This document shows positions 1 to 34,783 of a stretch of 64,000 nt of DNA, in pieces. A model generated the notes under the pieces. That model searched no databases, was not told the DNA's origin, and saw only the letters and a program-made list of their open reading frames with translations. The position numbers and the translations under genes are program-made. Positions within the stretch are counted from its first letter, which is position 1. Each line of letters opens with the position of its first letter. The stretch is from Lingula anatina (taxonomy: Eukaryota; Brachiopoda; Lingulata; Lingulida; Lingulidae), in the NCBI RefSeq assembly GCF_001039355.2, contig NW_019775461.1, forward strand, positions 205,898 through 269,897. Direction: 5' to 3'.

Positions 1-44
1 CCCCAAAATGGTAGTATATTGTTTAGAAATACATGTGTGTGGCA

Positions 45-440
45 ATACAGGCTGGTACCCCCTCAAAACTGACTGTAAGATACCTAGAATGCGAACCTGG
101 GGCAGCCTTTTCCATTCTTCCACCAGTGCAGCCTTTATCTCTATAACAGCCTAGGCTATGGCTGGCTGTTCTGAAGTCATCTGCCGTAGTTCATCCTAGG
201 CATGCACAGTGGGAGACATGTAAGGTCAAAATGCTGACCATGAAAGTGTCTAGATCTGCCCCTGCTGCAGGTACACCTGTGCTGTCCTGGCAGTATGGAG
301 AAGGGTATTGTCCTGCTGGGGCAAGTGTAGGGTTGAGTGTTGATGCATAAATGGCATGACAGCTGTCCTTAGGACTTCATTTCTGTACCACTAGGCAGTC
401 AAATTTCAACCCATCACTGCTATCGCCACAGACAGGCACA
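45..440 (-). pseudogene. Degenerate Tc1-type transposase remnant
   Basis: Read on the minus strand, 378 down to about 250 gives an uninterrupted stretch containing MPFMHQHSTLHLPQQDN and LLHTARTAQVYLQQ. This is the second catalytic aspartate region (QQDNARPHTAR) of Tc1/mariner-family transposases. The reading then passes through stops and frame shifts but still shows a DELRQ block and a VEEWKRLPQVRI block near the C-terminus, ending around position 50. The N-terminal half was not found. It is a dead, truncated copy lying in the intron upstream of the first visible NAGK exon. Confidence 0.75.
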
Positions 441-611
441 TATATAGTTGCTACAGTTGTGCTATCAATTTTGTTTATGTTCAGTATAATTCTTATTTAA
501 CATGTAGTCTACTGTAGTAGGTACTGTCCAAACAGTCATTGATACTCTGCCTTTGATGCCAATTGATCATATCCTTACTTCCATCTAAGAATGTCTGTTT
601 TAATGAAACAG

Positions 612-2043
612 CTGGTAGGACAAGAGGAATGTATGAAGAGGATTTATGACCTGTCCCTAGACATCAAGAAACAAGCTGGTATAGATCCAAACACGCCACT
701 TAAGGCTTTGGTAAGATAATGATTGCTCCATGTACATGTAACTCTGTTACCATTTCGTAACTATTAATATTTTATTTCTGTTTATTACAGTATTTATCAA
801 AGCTTTGTCAGCAAATGTTTCTTTTTAAAGATAAAGGAATCCAAGGTTTTAAGAAGCAGATAACTCTACCCCTCTTTTGATTTTATTTTAGTTTAAACTT
901 TAAAAAATCTTACCAAATGTGGTTGTTTTACAAGATTTTGTACTTAATTTGTACTTATTTTACAGGGTTTGTCCCTAAGTGGTGGCGGAGAAGAGGAATC
1001 ACAGAAGAAAATCATTGAGGCACTAAAGAACAAATACAGCTCTCTAAGCGAAAACTACTTTATATGCAATGACACCATAGGTTCCATGGCTACCGCTAAA
1101 GAGGAAGGTAATTATTTTCAAATTAATTATTTTAAATGATGGAAGAAGATGAGTGAAAAGTTATTCAGTGAATGACTTTTAAGATAATTTTTTTTTTGCA
1201 ATAATTTGAAAGAAAGGACGCATTTAATTTGTGGTCTTGAAAATACAAGAGTTCCTGTTTTCTAATGTGCTTGCAAATCTCCAGCAATAAGTAATTGAAG
1301 TGCTATATGCTTTGAATAGAATAGATTGCAATGATATAAGAAGCCATGTTGATTCCAACACGAAAGATTCTTGCACAGCTTGTCCAATATGATCCTATAT
1401 CATCTTAGGGATTGTACATTAGAACTGATATTTTATGTACTACATCTGCTTATACTTTTTATACTTCATCTGCTGATACTTTAATATACTACTTCTGCTG
1501 ACAATATAAGGGCAAGCTAAATACTTTTTGCTGTAACTGAAACCCACTAACTCCTTTCAAGCATGCTGTTTCTGTTCCAGGTGGGGTTGTATTGATATCA
1601 GGAACAGGCTCAAACTGTGTACTGGTCAATAAAGATGGACAGACAGCCGGGTGTGGAGGCTGGGGTCACCTTCTCGGGGATGAGGGGGGAGGTAAATATA
1701 TTGCTCCTATAAGTGATACTGTCTGAGAGAATCATGTGTCATTGTTTTATGATTTCCAGGAGGTTTGGTATTGATCTCTGGTACTGGATCATGTTGTGTG
1801 TTGTTTGGTCCCCAGATGGAGCCACGTAGGTGTGGTGGATGGGGGCACCTGATGAGTGATGAGGGTTCAGGTAACATGCCAATGCTTATTCACATGGCAC
1901 AGCTACCATGCATGTTGTAGTGCATACAAAAGTTCAGCTGACTTGCATATTGTGCACATGGTTATTGTCACAGTGTTTTGTATCCAGGCTTTGTTTTTTT
2001 TAACTTATCAGAAAGTTATTTTAGTATATATATATATATATAT

Positions 2044-2080
<37 letters not shown>

Positions 2081-2095
2081 AAAGTTATTTTAGTC

Positions 2096-2140
<45 letters not shown>

Positions 2141-5043
2141 ATATATTACGTATTAAAATACTGTAGATGATATATTTTAAGCGTACTATAGTACATGTGC
2201 ATGTAAATATATCATGCAACAGATTTCCTCCTAAACAAGTGGAGGTTTAAAAAGAGTAATAATAACTGATGGCAAGGGTGTTCTTTTTCACCTCACTATA
2301 TCTTTTTACTTGTTTGTTTGTCACCAGCCTAACTCCATAAGATTTGGATGGATTTTGATAAAAATTTCAGGAAAGGTCAGAAATGGGCTTACTTATTAGC
2401 GATTAGATTTTCGCTGTGATACTGATTACCATTTGGATTCAAGAATTTGAGGACCCAGGTACTGCCAGTGCCCTTGACCTTGTGCAATGGATGATGTCTC
2501 AACGACTACTGTAACAGTTTATCAGTGCAAGGTCCTTGGCACTGGTCTGCGCTCTGTGTGTGCTTTTCTAGTGTTAAACAGCAGTCTGCTTTTCTTTAGC
2601 TTATTGGATGACCCAGAAAGCCTTGAAGATGTTATTTGATCATGAAGACAATCTCTTTCCTTGTCCATATGATGTGACTTTTGTTAAACAAACCATGCGC
2701 AATCATTTCAAGGTAAGCATTTAGATAAATGGGAACTCGGTTATTATGAAAAATATTAAAGTTATATCAAGAATTCACACTAAGAAATGTTGTCCTTTCT
2801 TTAAAGAACTGTGCATTTTTAGCTAATACATAAAACATATTGTACATTCCACATTAAAAACTGTATACAGACTTGGGGAAATCTTTTGTCGTCTCTTATT
2901 TCATATGTTTTTACAAATGATCATCCCGCATCTGTGATCCATTAATCTGTGAACAGCAGATTCCTGAGATTTGAGGGGTTTCATGCTCTAAAATAGTATA
3001 AAATATGTATATGTATGCCATTATTGTATATTTTCTGTAATATGAGTCATGTTCAATATGGTATCTGAAATAAAAAAAAAAAAACACTGTTCAAAATGGT
3101 TTACAGATGTGAGGTGATTTTTTGTTAATGAAACACATGGGATTTAGGGTGGGACAACCTTTTTGACCAAGTCTGTATATACAAAGTGTAAGCGTACCCA
3201 TACATTAAGTTATAAAGTTAAGTTATTATGTTAAAACTGTGCCTATCCTTTCTAGATTGAATCTCAAATGGATTTGCTGGAACACCTCTATACCAAATTT
3301 GACAAGAGTTTTATTGCATCCATGAGCAAAGAACTATCTAAAGGTGACCTATTTTATCATTTAAGGCATATTTTAGGAATTGCTCAGTTTTCCATAGGAT
3401 AATAACACAGAGCCATGTTGTAAAAAGTGACACTTGTTTCTTCGAGGTGTATATCACCATTTTCTTAGCTGTTACAGTTTGGTGATAGCACTACTTCCAT
3501 GGACTTAAAATTGTTTGATGATTTTAACTTTTCAGGTGCCTTAGAAAAGAAAGATCCTCTCTGTTGTCATGTGTTTTGTGAAGCTGGAAAGATTCTTGCT
3601 CGGCATGTTTTAGCCGTGGCTGCAAAAGCAGATAAGGTGAACATAAAATGGAATTTTGTGTATAATAGTATGGTAATGGTACATTATAGCATTTTAATGT
3701 GTTATCTCCTAATTAGTTTTGAATTCAAAATAATTTGCTCCATGCCCCTTCTGCACATGCTGTGGGTAATATGGGGGTTGAACTCTCAAGATGGAAACAT
3801 GTTGAGTTCATTGATAAACCCTGACATTTTGTCTCATTCACACAGGATTTGTGCTTACTAATGACCTGTCATGGCTGTTTTTAGTGTGCATGGAAAGGCA
3901 CACCAAATTGGGGCATAAGTAAGCTCAGCATGTGTGTTGTATATCATAGGCACTTTGGGGACAAAGAAAGTCAAGGTATGTAGTTACTGGGTACACATAT
4001 TATTTAAAGTGTATTCCGTGTGAAAGAAACAAAATGTGAGAGTTAGCACAAGACTCAACTTACTTTCGTCTTGGGAGTTCAATCTCCTTGATATTGCATT
4101 TCTTATTTTAAACGCGATTTATCTTTGTTAAGGCCCTTCTTAATCTTGATGGTGGACTACCTATTGTTTGTGTTGGCTCAGTGTGGAAGAGTTGGGAGGC
4201 CTTAAAAGATGGTAAGGATAGTTTTCTTTAACACAGCTTCTGTATTTTTAGGATTGGTTATCTAATCACAGTCTTATTTTACAACTTTTGTTGAAATTTT
4301 TTAACTTAAAAAAAATTACAGGTCATGTGGTTAAGACTACTATTAATGATAATTTTTAATTGATAATTTTTAATTGATTATTTTATACAAGCTTTGTCTG
4401 TAAGTGTTTATATTCGGATAAAATGTGTCTTTCTGTGTATTTCCTGTTGCTGTCTAAAACACATATTTTAAAAATGCCATGTGGGCCAAGCCATTTTGAT
4501 CTACAGACACTAATGTCATCGTTGCCTTGCACTTTAAATTTCAGAGATAACACACTGTTATACTAATAGAATGAAAACTGTTCCATATCATATATTGCTT
4601 TAAAACTTGCATGAATAATTCATAGGCCTGATAGACAGATCAGGTTAAAAAATAGCTTGATTGGTTTAATTTTTGTTTAAGTTCTGCTGTTCTTTGAGAA
4701 ATGTGCATTTTTAACATATTGGAATTTTCAAGGTGTGACTTTGAACTTTCATGGGACTGAACACCTTCGCTAGTCACATTTTCTAAATTACTGTTACCTG
4801 CAGTGCCTAATTCAAAGGCTTAATGCATTATACAGTTTATATAGAGCTGATTCCTGTGCTGTTTCAGGTTTCCTAGAAGGCATGAAGTCTCGTCCTGATG
4901 TGAAAATCTCAGAGTTCACATTGCTGCGCTTGCATGAAACTGGAGCTCTGGGTGCAGCTTTTCTTGCAGCCAAGGCAGCAAAGCTCCACCTGCATTTGAA
5001 TTATGCAGCAAATGCTGATGTTTTCTTTCACCACAAATTTTAA
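612..5043 (+). CDS. NAGK: N-acetyl-D-glucosamine kinase, 5' exon(s) outside the window
   Basis: The enzyme phosphorylates GlcNAc to GlcNAc-6-phosphate in cytosolic amino-sugar salvage (ROK/BadF-BadG actin-like ATPase fold). Exons: 612-710, 966-1107, 1581-1691 or 1760-1870, 2600-2712, 3256-3343, 3536-3636, 4133-4211, 4868-5043. One isoform totals 909 nt (302 residues plus stop); human NAGK is about 344, so roughly the first 38 residues with the N-terminal glycine-rich motif lie upstream. Recognisable blocks are GLSLSGG, the catalytic aspartate in [21 protein letters not shown], DEGx[11 protein letters not shown], and [12 protein letters not shown]. The third visible exon exists in two tandem versions (separate entries). 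A possible poly(A) signal ATTAAA is at 5764, giving a 3' UTR of about 720 nt that runs into the oppositely oriented FRMD gene. Identity is secure; the start is not in view. Confidence 0.93.
1581..1691 (+). CDS. NAGK: NAGK alternative exon 3a
   Basis: A 111-nt exon with a phase 1 entry and exit, preceded by ttctgttccag and followed by gtaaat. It encodes the [12 protein letters not shown] segment, a variable middle, then [13 protein letters not shown]. This version keeps the asparagine of GTGSN that binds substrate in human NAGK (recalled from the family), but ends in GG where vertebrates have GS. Only 68 nt separate it from exon 3b. Confidence 0.85.
1760..1870 (+). CDS. NAGK: NAGK alternative exon 3b (duplicated exon)
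   Basis: A second open 111-nt exon with the same phases as 3a, acceptor gatttccag and donor gtaaca. It encodes [13 protein letters not shown], a divergent middle, then [13 protein letters not shown]. The splice sites, absence of stops, equal length and conserved core show a tandem exon duplication under coding constraint. It has cysteine where 3a has the substrate-binding asparagine, and SD where 3a has GD, but it restores the usual DEGSAYW junction with the next exon. The short intron between the copies would hinder splicing 3a to 3b, which fits mutually exclusive use. Inclusion of both would still keep frame. Confidence 0.8.
2026..2160. repeat. Imperfect (TA)n microsatellite with an interruption
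   Basis: Two long TA runs are separated by a short unique stretch (aagaaagttattttagtct) at about 2080-2098. The words flanking the runs (agaaagttattttagt) occur before both, so the whole unit has been duplicated locally. It lies in the NAGK intron downstream of exon 3b. Confidence 0.9.
2300..2560. repeat. Dispersed-repeat-like segment in a NAGK intron
   Basis: The stretch from about 2330 (gatggattttgataaaaa, tttcaggaaaggtcagaa, tgattaccatttggattc) looks like a sequence common in interspersed repeats of many animals, recognised from memory only. Its right part can fold: the word around 2463-2490 with CCAGTGCC and ACCTTGTGCA is mirrored by the inverse word around 2523-2547. No coding potential was seen. 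Confidence 0.4.
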
Positions 5044-8000
5044 ATCAGTGTTGCATTGTTATTCAATCATGTAATAATTGCACTTCAGTACATTCCTATG
5101 AGGAAAAAAATGGACCAAACTATCATGATTGTTTTATAACAAAGAGAATACATTTAGAACGATTTGTATCACAGTCTGCATGTGAGAAATTACAAGTATT
5201 TTTTAACTATTTTAACCATTTATCATTGAGCATTTTCAAGTGGATTACCTATAATATAGAAGGATTATAGATACTCCCTTCTGTCCCTTCCACTGAAGAT
5301 TAAACATTCTCAACTGTTTCAATTTGAAAATTATATCATTAATTGTACGGTGATCAATTCACGAGTGCCTGCACCAGCAATTGGTGGGAATACTGTCATG
5401 GTGAGGCATGTTCTGATCAAAACATGCATTTGGGATGCTAGTCATTGAAAAGAGAGGAAGAGGGGGGTGCTTTCTGCATAAATTGAGATGAATACCATTT
5501 TTTTTTTTTTTACTTTGACTTTATTTGGAAGTATTTATATTATGAATACTATAAAATACAGTGATTCGAAACCAACTTGAGCGATGCATTTTACTAAACA
5601 GAATTATTGTAATTTTTATAAAATTATTCACTTGTACTGTAACTGTTTCATCTGTCCCCCACCCCTAGTACTTAGTACACTCTCTAGCTGTGCAATATAT
5701 GGTAATATAATGATACTTAATAGTAATCATGTATTCTAATTATGTTTTTGCTAAGCTTTCACAATTAAAATTGTAGACTTGTAAAGTCCAATCTTTTATT
5801 ACCAGCAGTTTATTTCAACCGTTTTTGAGGTTTGAAATAATTTTGAATTTTGTGAATGAAGTCCCAGATACACCACACAATGTATTCAAAATATGGTTTG
5901 GTCTTTAAATTGGCATGGAAAGCTTTTAGGTAGCTCAGTAGTTGCAGCACAGTGTTAAGGTACTCTTTGCACATAGAAAGTGTCATATTGTATTCTGGAG
6001 TCAATGTATTCAGGATATAAAACGATCAAGATTTTGTGGCTAGCTTATTGAGCCTTTCTCGATTTCAAGCATGAAAATTTAATCAGAGTTGCAAGATTTA
6101 CAGACTCATTTGAATAAATCTGACCAATTCCAGAAAAACCAATGCTCGTGTTTCTTTCACAAATAATAAAGCAAAAATTCTCATCATGCAAATAATTACA
6201 GCATATGTCCATTTTTCAAAATGCATGCTTGTAAAGTAGGCCAACACCTTGAGATAGTGAATGAGGGAAAAACATCCAAGCACTTCAAAGAGCTCCATTT
6301 ATTAATAAGCAAATGAACATCAATTCCAAATATACAAACACAGTTACAGTTGTGATTAACCAATATATACAGACTTTAAAATGCTTAACATGCTAAAACA
6401 TTGGTTTTTAAAATGATGATTACCAAAATAATTATCAAAGTAGCACATTAAATCTGTATCCTACCGTACAAAAGAATGTCCACAGAATCAAACCACATCT
6501 CCTTCACCTTAAAAGCAATGGAATCACTGTTCCAAATACAAACCAAGGGATGGTGTAAAACACAGAAGCTCTGTTATTTCTGTGATATGAAAAGACTTTG
6601 TTTAACACTTTTAAGAACAACAACATAACACAAGTATGATCTAGTTCAGTCCCATCTTCCCCTACATTTTGAGTAGACTTGTATATATATATACACCACT
6701 ACAGCAACAATGCTGGTGATGATATGTACTTCATGCATTGGGAAGAAGGGTCTGGTTTCCACTTTTTTGTTCCATCAAGTGTTCTGACATCATGAACCCC
6801 CAGTACATAGCTAACAAGCATTAGCATAAAGCAAACTCCACTCCAAACTGTAGCTATGTTTCAAATGTTTAACTTCTGAAGGCATGTGCTGAACTTCAAG
6901 GGTATTTCAAAACTAAAAAAAAAAATAATAATAATAAAATAAATAAAATAAATAAATAAAAAAAAGCAATATACAATTCCAAAAAGTATCTCAAAACCCA
7001 CATTTACCCTTACTGTCTATATACCCCATAAAATATGAAGAATCCTGATAGCATATTCAACTTGCATGTTCGCCTTTTTTTTTCCTTTGGACATACATAC
7101 TAGAGAAACTTGATCAAAAATCACTAAGATCAGTCTAAACTCCTTTTCATTCACTAACCTTGAATATATATTTGATCAGAGCTCACTAAAAATTTTCCAC
7201 AATAAATTAAAACATGCTACAACTTGCAGTTTAACATGCATAGCATTCTGTTATCCGTTTACTCCTCTAAATAGCTTAAACATTACTTATTAAGCCAAAG
7301 CTTGAAAGCAATCAAGGAAAAGTAAATTATAAGCTTCCAACATCAGGATATGTATACACGTATTACAATCAAAGCTAATATAAAAAATATTCTTATAAAA
7401 CCAAAATTTAAATGCAAATAATGATTGATACGTACTGGCATGCACACAGGTGTAAAATATTAAGATGGCATATTACCACATTTTAATTCAGAGCATTTTC
7501 TAAATAATTATTATTTGGAATGTGGTGCAAGCGAAGACTGTAACACAAAGAACACAACATTACAACAAACTATTTAAAAATAATTTATGTCACCGTATGA
7601 CTTAGTATTTTTGATCCAGAAGATAATATCATTAAAAGAGTTTACAGACAAAGTGGACTTCAAGTTCCTGGTATTATCCTTATCTACAATCTATTCCATT
7701 ATTTAACGCACTTTAGGTTTCAATGATTGGTTCAAATTTTCATTGAAGAATGCAATTTCAAAGTAGTAAAAATGATGATGAAAATTTTCCTAGATATGCT
7801 AATTTTAACCATTAATAATGCACCACCTATTTTTACCAATTTCTAGTGAATTCTGTGCCTGAAATACTTCAAAATAGCTCAGAAACTACATCTATATTAT
7901 CCCAAATTAAAAGGAATTGTCTATAGGGCAGAAAATGACCATGGTTCAGCAATATATAACCTACCACCAAGACAATTAAACTGTCTAAGGCAGTGAGCTG

Positions 8001-8288
8001 CTGGTTAAAAGCTCCTTTTAGCTTATTTTAAAAGAGAAACATAATAAAGGTATACAATAGTACGTGTGTATCATATGAATCTCATGTCATTCTTTATACT
8101 AAACATCAGATATTAAAATTACATTTCAAAATAGTCTATTAAGATGCTACAAAGTATAGGTGCATTGGTCACAATTGTTGTTTTATCTTTAAATTGTCAA
8201 TTTGAAAATGTATACTCCAGCTATGGTAATGTGAACTCACTGCCAAACCATTTGGTTTTAACGCTCCTCACAGTTTTACGGGCTGAGC
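5044..8288. other. Convergent 3' UTR region between NAGK and FRMD
   Basis: No coding exon is supported here. A plus-strand ATTAAA at 5764 and a minus-strand AATAAA (5800-5795) lie within 40 nt of each other, so the NAGK and FRMD transcripts probably end almost back to back. That would give FRMD a 3' UTR of about 2.5 kb. The stretch holds an A/AAT-rich low-complexity run at 6915-6965 and a short TA run at 6679-6690. Other poly(A) signals exist on the minus strand, so the exact FRMD end is open. Confidence 0.5.
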
Positions 8289-30591
<22,303 letters not shown>

Positions 30592-30961
30592 GGTTGTAAC
30601 GATTCAGAGACGAATTCTTGCAATTTGTACTTGCAAATATCTTCAAATACGTATTAATTCCATCCAGTCTCCTTGGAGGCCGACCTTCCTGCTCAAGATG
30701 GACGCCTGACCCGACCTTGAGGCTTACTCTCAAAACGGATAACGGTTCAAGTTACCATTTAGAACTATTTGTGCAATATATTCGATAGACTCTTCGATTT
30801 AAAGTTTTTTTTAGACCACAGTTTAAAATTTTCAACATCATAATTTATATAAATTGTACTGAAATCTAATTATTAGACTACATTTTAGTCGAGAGTATTG
30901 CTAGCAGATGACGCGAGGCTAGCTCAGCTGATATTGTTTACTGATAAACAGAAGGATAAAG
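30592..30961. promoter_or_regulatory. Shared head-to-head promoter of FRMD and IDNK (copy A)
   Basis: The two start codons are 370 nt apart in opposite directions (379 nt in copy B, 39598-39976, which has a 9-nt insertion near the IDNK start). No TATA box at a sensible distance was seen for either gene. The arrangement fits a bidirectional promoter for two housekeeping-type genes, which is an inference from spacing only. Confidence 0.55.
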
Positions 30962-33938
30962 ATGATCGTCATCTTGATGGGCGTTTGTGGTTGTGGCAAG
31001 TAGGTTTATTGTCATGACATAATACGTTGAAAGTACTGGCAGTGTATATTTTCCTTTTTTTTCAGCTGCAAACATATTTCTCCATTATATAGATCTAGTA
31101 CTGTTAAACCTAAACACTTTGTTGAGTTCAAGACAAATGTAATTTGGAGTGCAGAATAAAAAAGTTATTTGCCAAATAAGTTAGGGAGGGCCACACAAAA
31201 TGTAAATCACTGTTATATACTTTTTTTGCCCCCCAACCACTACCACCACCTTGTGCTTTATGTCCAAAGCCTTATTTCCTGATGTAATTTCCTTTTAAAA
31301 ATTTGGCAAGTGAACTCGAAATAAATAGCAAATATAGTTTCTGATAAGCTTTTTTTTTACGGGAGTGTTTATATTTAAATGGACCAATGGAAATTACTTT
31401 TTTTTTTTAGTTTCTGTTAATTTGATGTGTTGTTAATAAATTCATTTCATTATATGACAGATGTGTATCTTTGATTGAATTTATGGATCCATTAACTGAT
31501 TGTATTCACATTTTAGAACAACCATTGCTCAGTTGCTGTCAGACAAGGTATGTAAGTTAATTTAGACTTCAAGACTTCCATTTCTATTTTTTACCTTAAA
31601 ATTATTATCAACAGACACTATGGGTCTGGACATTTAGCCATGCATCACCCATGTCTGATGTCATCGTTGTTGTCTGTATGGACTTTCCTGGATTTTTTTT
31701 TTTATTGATCCTAAACACCATGTAGCATGAAAAAACAACTTTTAATTATTCTAACTATCATATGAAGTAGTGTAACTTTTATGAAATGGCATTCAAAGAA
31801 ATTAATAGAATAGATAACCATATAAAACAGAACACTACTTTTAAATGTTCTAATTTATATTTAACTGCAACTAGCTTATGCGTGATGTACAGGTGTACCA
31901 GTACCTAGTATACTGCAGATATATAAATATGTGAATATTTATGAGAAGCAGGCTTATGCATGCACGACAAAAAATTGTCACCCAAGGGATAGGGGTAATA
32001 CGTGCATGCATTATGCTAATGAACCATGTGGAGTGCAGCATTTTGTTCATACAAATAGGATGCATTTTCTTAATGTAACTTTAAATATCTGTGACAGAAA
32101 CATTTTCTGAATGTCCAGAACAACAGTACTGGGTAGCACTTTAAAAAATTAACAATAAAAAAAATTAGCTGTGATTATTGTCTAGTAATATAATTCCATC
32201 AAAAATGACAAAAAGATATTTTGTGTGCCTTCACTGTTTATTGGTTGTTTATAATTTTTATCTGTTTTAATGACATTGCTTCTTTTAGTTTTGCCATTTA
32301 CGTCTGTCCGTTTGACAGCTTTGCTACCTTGTTTTTCTTTAAGAAACATTCACTGAGCATGCTAGTCGAAGTTTTCTTAACATAATGAATATGTGAGATA
32401 TCAGCACTGCTAATTAGTTTTTAGTCATAATCCTTTATGTCTCCTCATTAACCCTAGTGAAAATATAAGAAAAAGACAAACACAAACACAAAATGGTGTT
32501 TGAAATTTGGCCGATAGCAGCTGCTTTTAATGAAAGGTCCCTCTAGTAAAAGAATAGTGTTAGTTATTATATAGCATTAGATAATGTTAATTTAATTAAA
32601 ATTACATAATGTTACAGCTTAGGTACACACACTAGATTAAATTTCTAGTATTTTGGCATTGTTTTGTAAGGCTGCATTTGATTTGTCATTTTGGCAACAC
32701 CATTGAACAAACTTTATTTATAACTTGTATGTTTATTAGGTAGGGTGGCCTATTGCTGAAGCTGATGACTATCACACACCAGAAAACAAAGCCAAAATGG
32801 CCAGAGGGATTCCTTTGGAAGATCAGGTACAGTGCTTGTATCGTGTTTCTAGTTGTAAATCTTTGAATAAAAAATTCTTAAAGAATTTAATTATTCAAGG
32901 ACACCTGTCAGCTAGTCACAAAAAATATTATAAATATATATTACATTTCAGATTTTAAATCTTGACATGTAAAATTTGTTTGCCATGCTGAAGCCAATAT
33001 TGTTATCATTGTTAATTTTTGAATAAAAAGGTGTCATAATGTTCTCATCTCAGTGATAACTTTATTGTAACGATTGTGGTCTTTTACATATTTTACAGGA
33101 CAGACTACCATGGCTTCTGGCATTACACCAAGTCATTCAAAGGTCTGTGTGATTTTTCAATTTTGGTCAAGTTGTAAGTGCTTTCATAATGCTAGGATCA
33201 TGTCGCTACCAATAATACTTGTAGTGAAATGATAGCGGCTATTAGCCATACTGGTTTCAGTGTGGCATGCCTCGTACAAATCCTGAATGCTGAATTCTGA
33301 TTATTTTTCACAACATGCAATTCAAAGTACTTAACATTATCTAAGATTTAGAATACAGAAGAAGCACAAGAGTAATTTTATTTTGATGTAAACTTAGTTG
33401 GCTTTTATTATGAATACTGCTTTTCTTTCTATCATCAATGTCTCTTTTAATGTAAGTTTGAATGTTAATATGCAAACAAAGATCAAAGGTATTTCTCTAC
33501 AAACATAAAAGTTCTTTCTGTGATCACCATTTATCATTTTATCAATAACCCGTTTCTTTTAGGTGGCTTGATGAAGGTTCATCTGGAATAATTACTTGCT
33601 CCTCTCTGAAGAAGATCTACCGGGAAATCATTCTAAATGGTAATGTTGGGGCTGAGGATTTTGCTGAAGATAAAAATCCAAGTAGGATAAATGGAGCAGC
33701 ATTCCCTCCACAGAATGTCAAATTTGTCTACTTGAAGGGAGATAAAGAAACAATTGCTCAACGAATGCAAATGCGAACTGGACATTTTATGCCTCCCTCA
33801 TTAGTTGAATCACAATTTCAGACACTTGAGGAGCCAACAGAAGACGAAAACTGCATTATAATGGATATTGCTGAACCCCCAGATAGGATTGTTGAAAAGA
33901 TTATTCACTCTTTTGACAATATTGGAACGGTAACCTAA
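30962..33938 (+). CDS. IDNK: Gluconokinase (copy A)
   Basis: The enzyme uses ATP to convert D-gluconate to 6-phosphogluconate, feeding the pentose phosphate pathway. Exons: 30962-30999, 31517-31547, 32740-32826, 33099-33142, 33563-33938; 576 nt, 191 residues, compared with about 187 in human. The P-loop is GVCGCGKTT at residues 7-15 (split by intron 1), followed by EADDYHTPENKAKMARGIPL, LPWLLALH and ITCSSLKKIYR, all typical of the shikimate-kinase-like gluconokinase family. The start is chosen because the Walker A motif follows immediately, as in relatives. It diverges from FRMD across a 370-nt gap and converges on POLI. Compared with copy B it has four amino acid differences. Confidence 0.93.
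32893..32986. repeat. Fragment repeated in the IDNK/POLI intergenic region
   Basis: The words ttattcaaggacacc, agctagtcacaaaaa, atattataaa and gacatgtaaaatttg recur in the same order at 34341-34432 (and in copy B at about 41960-42045 and 43405-43490). The 34341 copy is contiguous with a LINE reverse-transcriptase remnant, so this is probably another piece of that retroelement inside IDNK intron 3. Confidence 0.6.
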
Positions 33939-34089
33939 AAACAAATTCACAAATGTGCTGTATTTATTCTCGTTGGTACTTTATAAGATATTTACAGTAA
34001 ACCATTTAAGACTGTTCAGTATTGATCATTACTGAATTGGTCCATTTCAACTCTAAGTTTTCCAGAGACAGCACCATATATACTATACA

Positions 34090-34432
34090 GTATCAGAGTT
34101 GGAGATTCTGTTATCACAACAAGCACAGAAGTTAGAAACGTGGGTGTAATTTTCAACTACAAATGTGACATGACACCACACATTAACAGTGTGTAAATCA
34201 TATTTTAGTCTTCAACGAATATCTAAGATTCTTCACCTTATTGACAGCAAGCAAACAAGAGCTACTCATCCATGCATTTGTGACTTCTAGACTGAATATA
34301 TTTCATAATTGTCCTTTGTGCAGTATTCATAAAGTAAAATTAATCAAGGACACAGTGGCAGGTAGTCGCAAAAATATTATAAACACTTGTCATTAATGAT
34401 TTTAAATCGTGACATGTAAAATTTGTTTTTCA
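34090..34432 (+). pseudogene. Non-LTR retrotransposon (LINE) reverse transcriptase remnant
   Basis: Plus-strand translation gives VRNVGVIFNYKCDMTPHINS, then after a frame break RISKILHLIDSKQTRA and a further piece IHKVKLIKDTVAGSRKNI. This is the C-terminal part of the reverse transcriptase of CR1/Jockey-like LINEs (motif LGVxFD..L....HI..V, followed later by a QNTAARL block). Stops and frame shifts show it is dead. It lies between the 3' ends of IDNK and POLI and is present in both copies (43150-43490). Confidence 0.7.
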
Positions 34433-34783
34433 ATATCTAGGGAAATAAACTCATATATTGCCAGTCAAAATTCTGTCCGCTTACAGTCAGATTTCAGTAG
34501 GGAATGGGCTGTGATAGGTGTGACAGTCTATCTGTTAGTGTTCTTATTCAGTCAGTTGCCCTCCCTCCTTTCCCGAGAAAATAACCATTACTTTCTAAGC
34601 CTCTGTAAAGGTTTATTATCTAGTCTGCACTCTGCCTGCCCTGTCCCTGATAGACTAAAAGACAGGAATTTTTTAAAATTTCTTCTAGGATTATTCCAAA
34701 AAAACTGTCTGTCAAATCAATATCTTTTATTAACAGTAATTAATGTATTTACATATGATATTAAGATCATAACATGCAGCGAT

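Noticed and set aside
1856-2170. Open reading frame of 104 codons across the TA repeats
   Set aside because: Most of it is translated microsatellite (YIYIYI); its first codons overlap the end of NAGK exon 3b in another frame.
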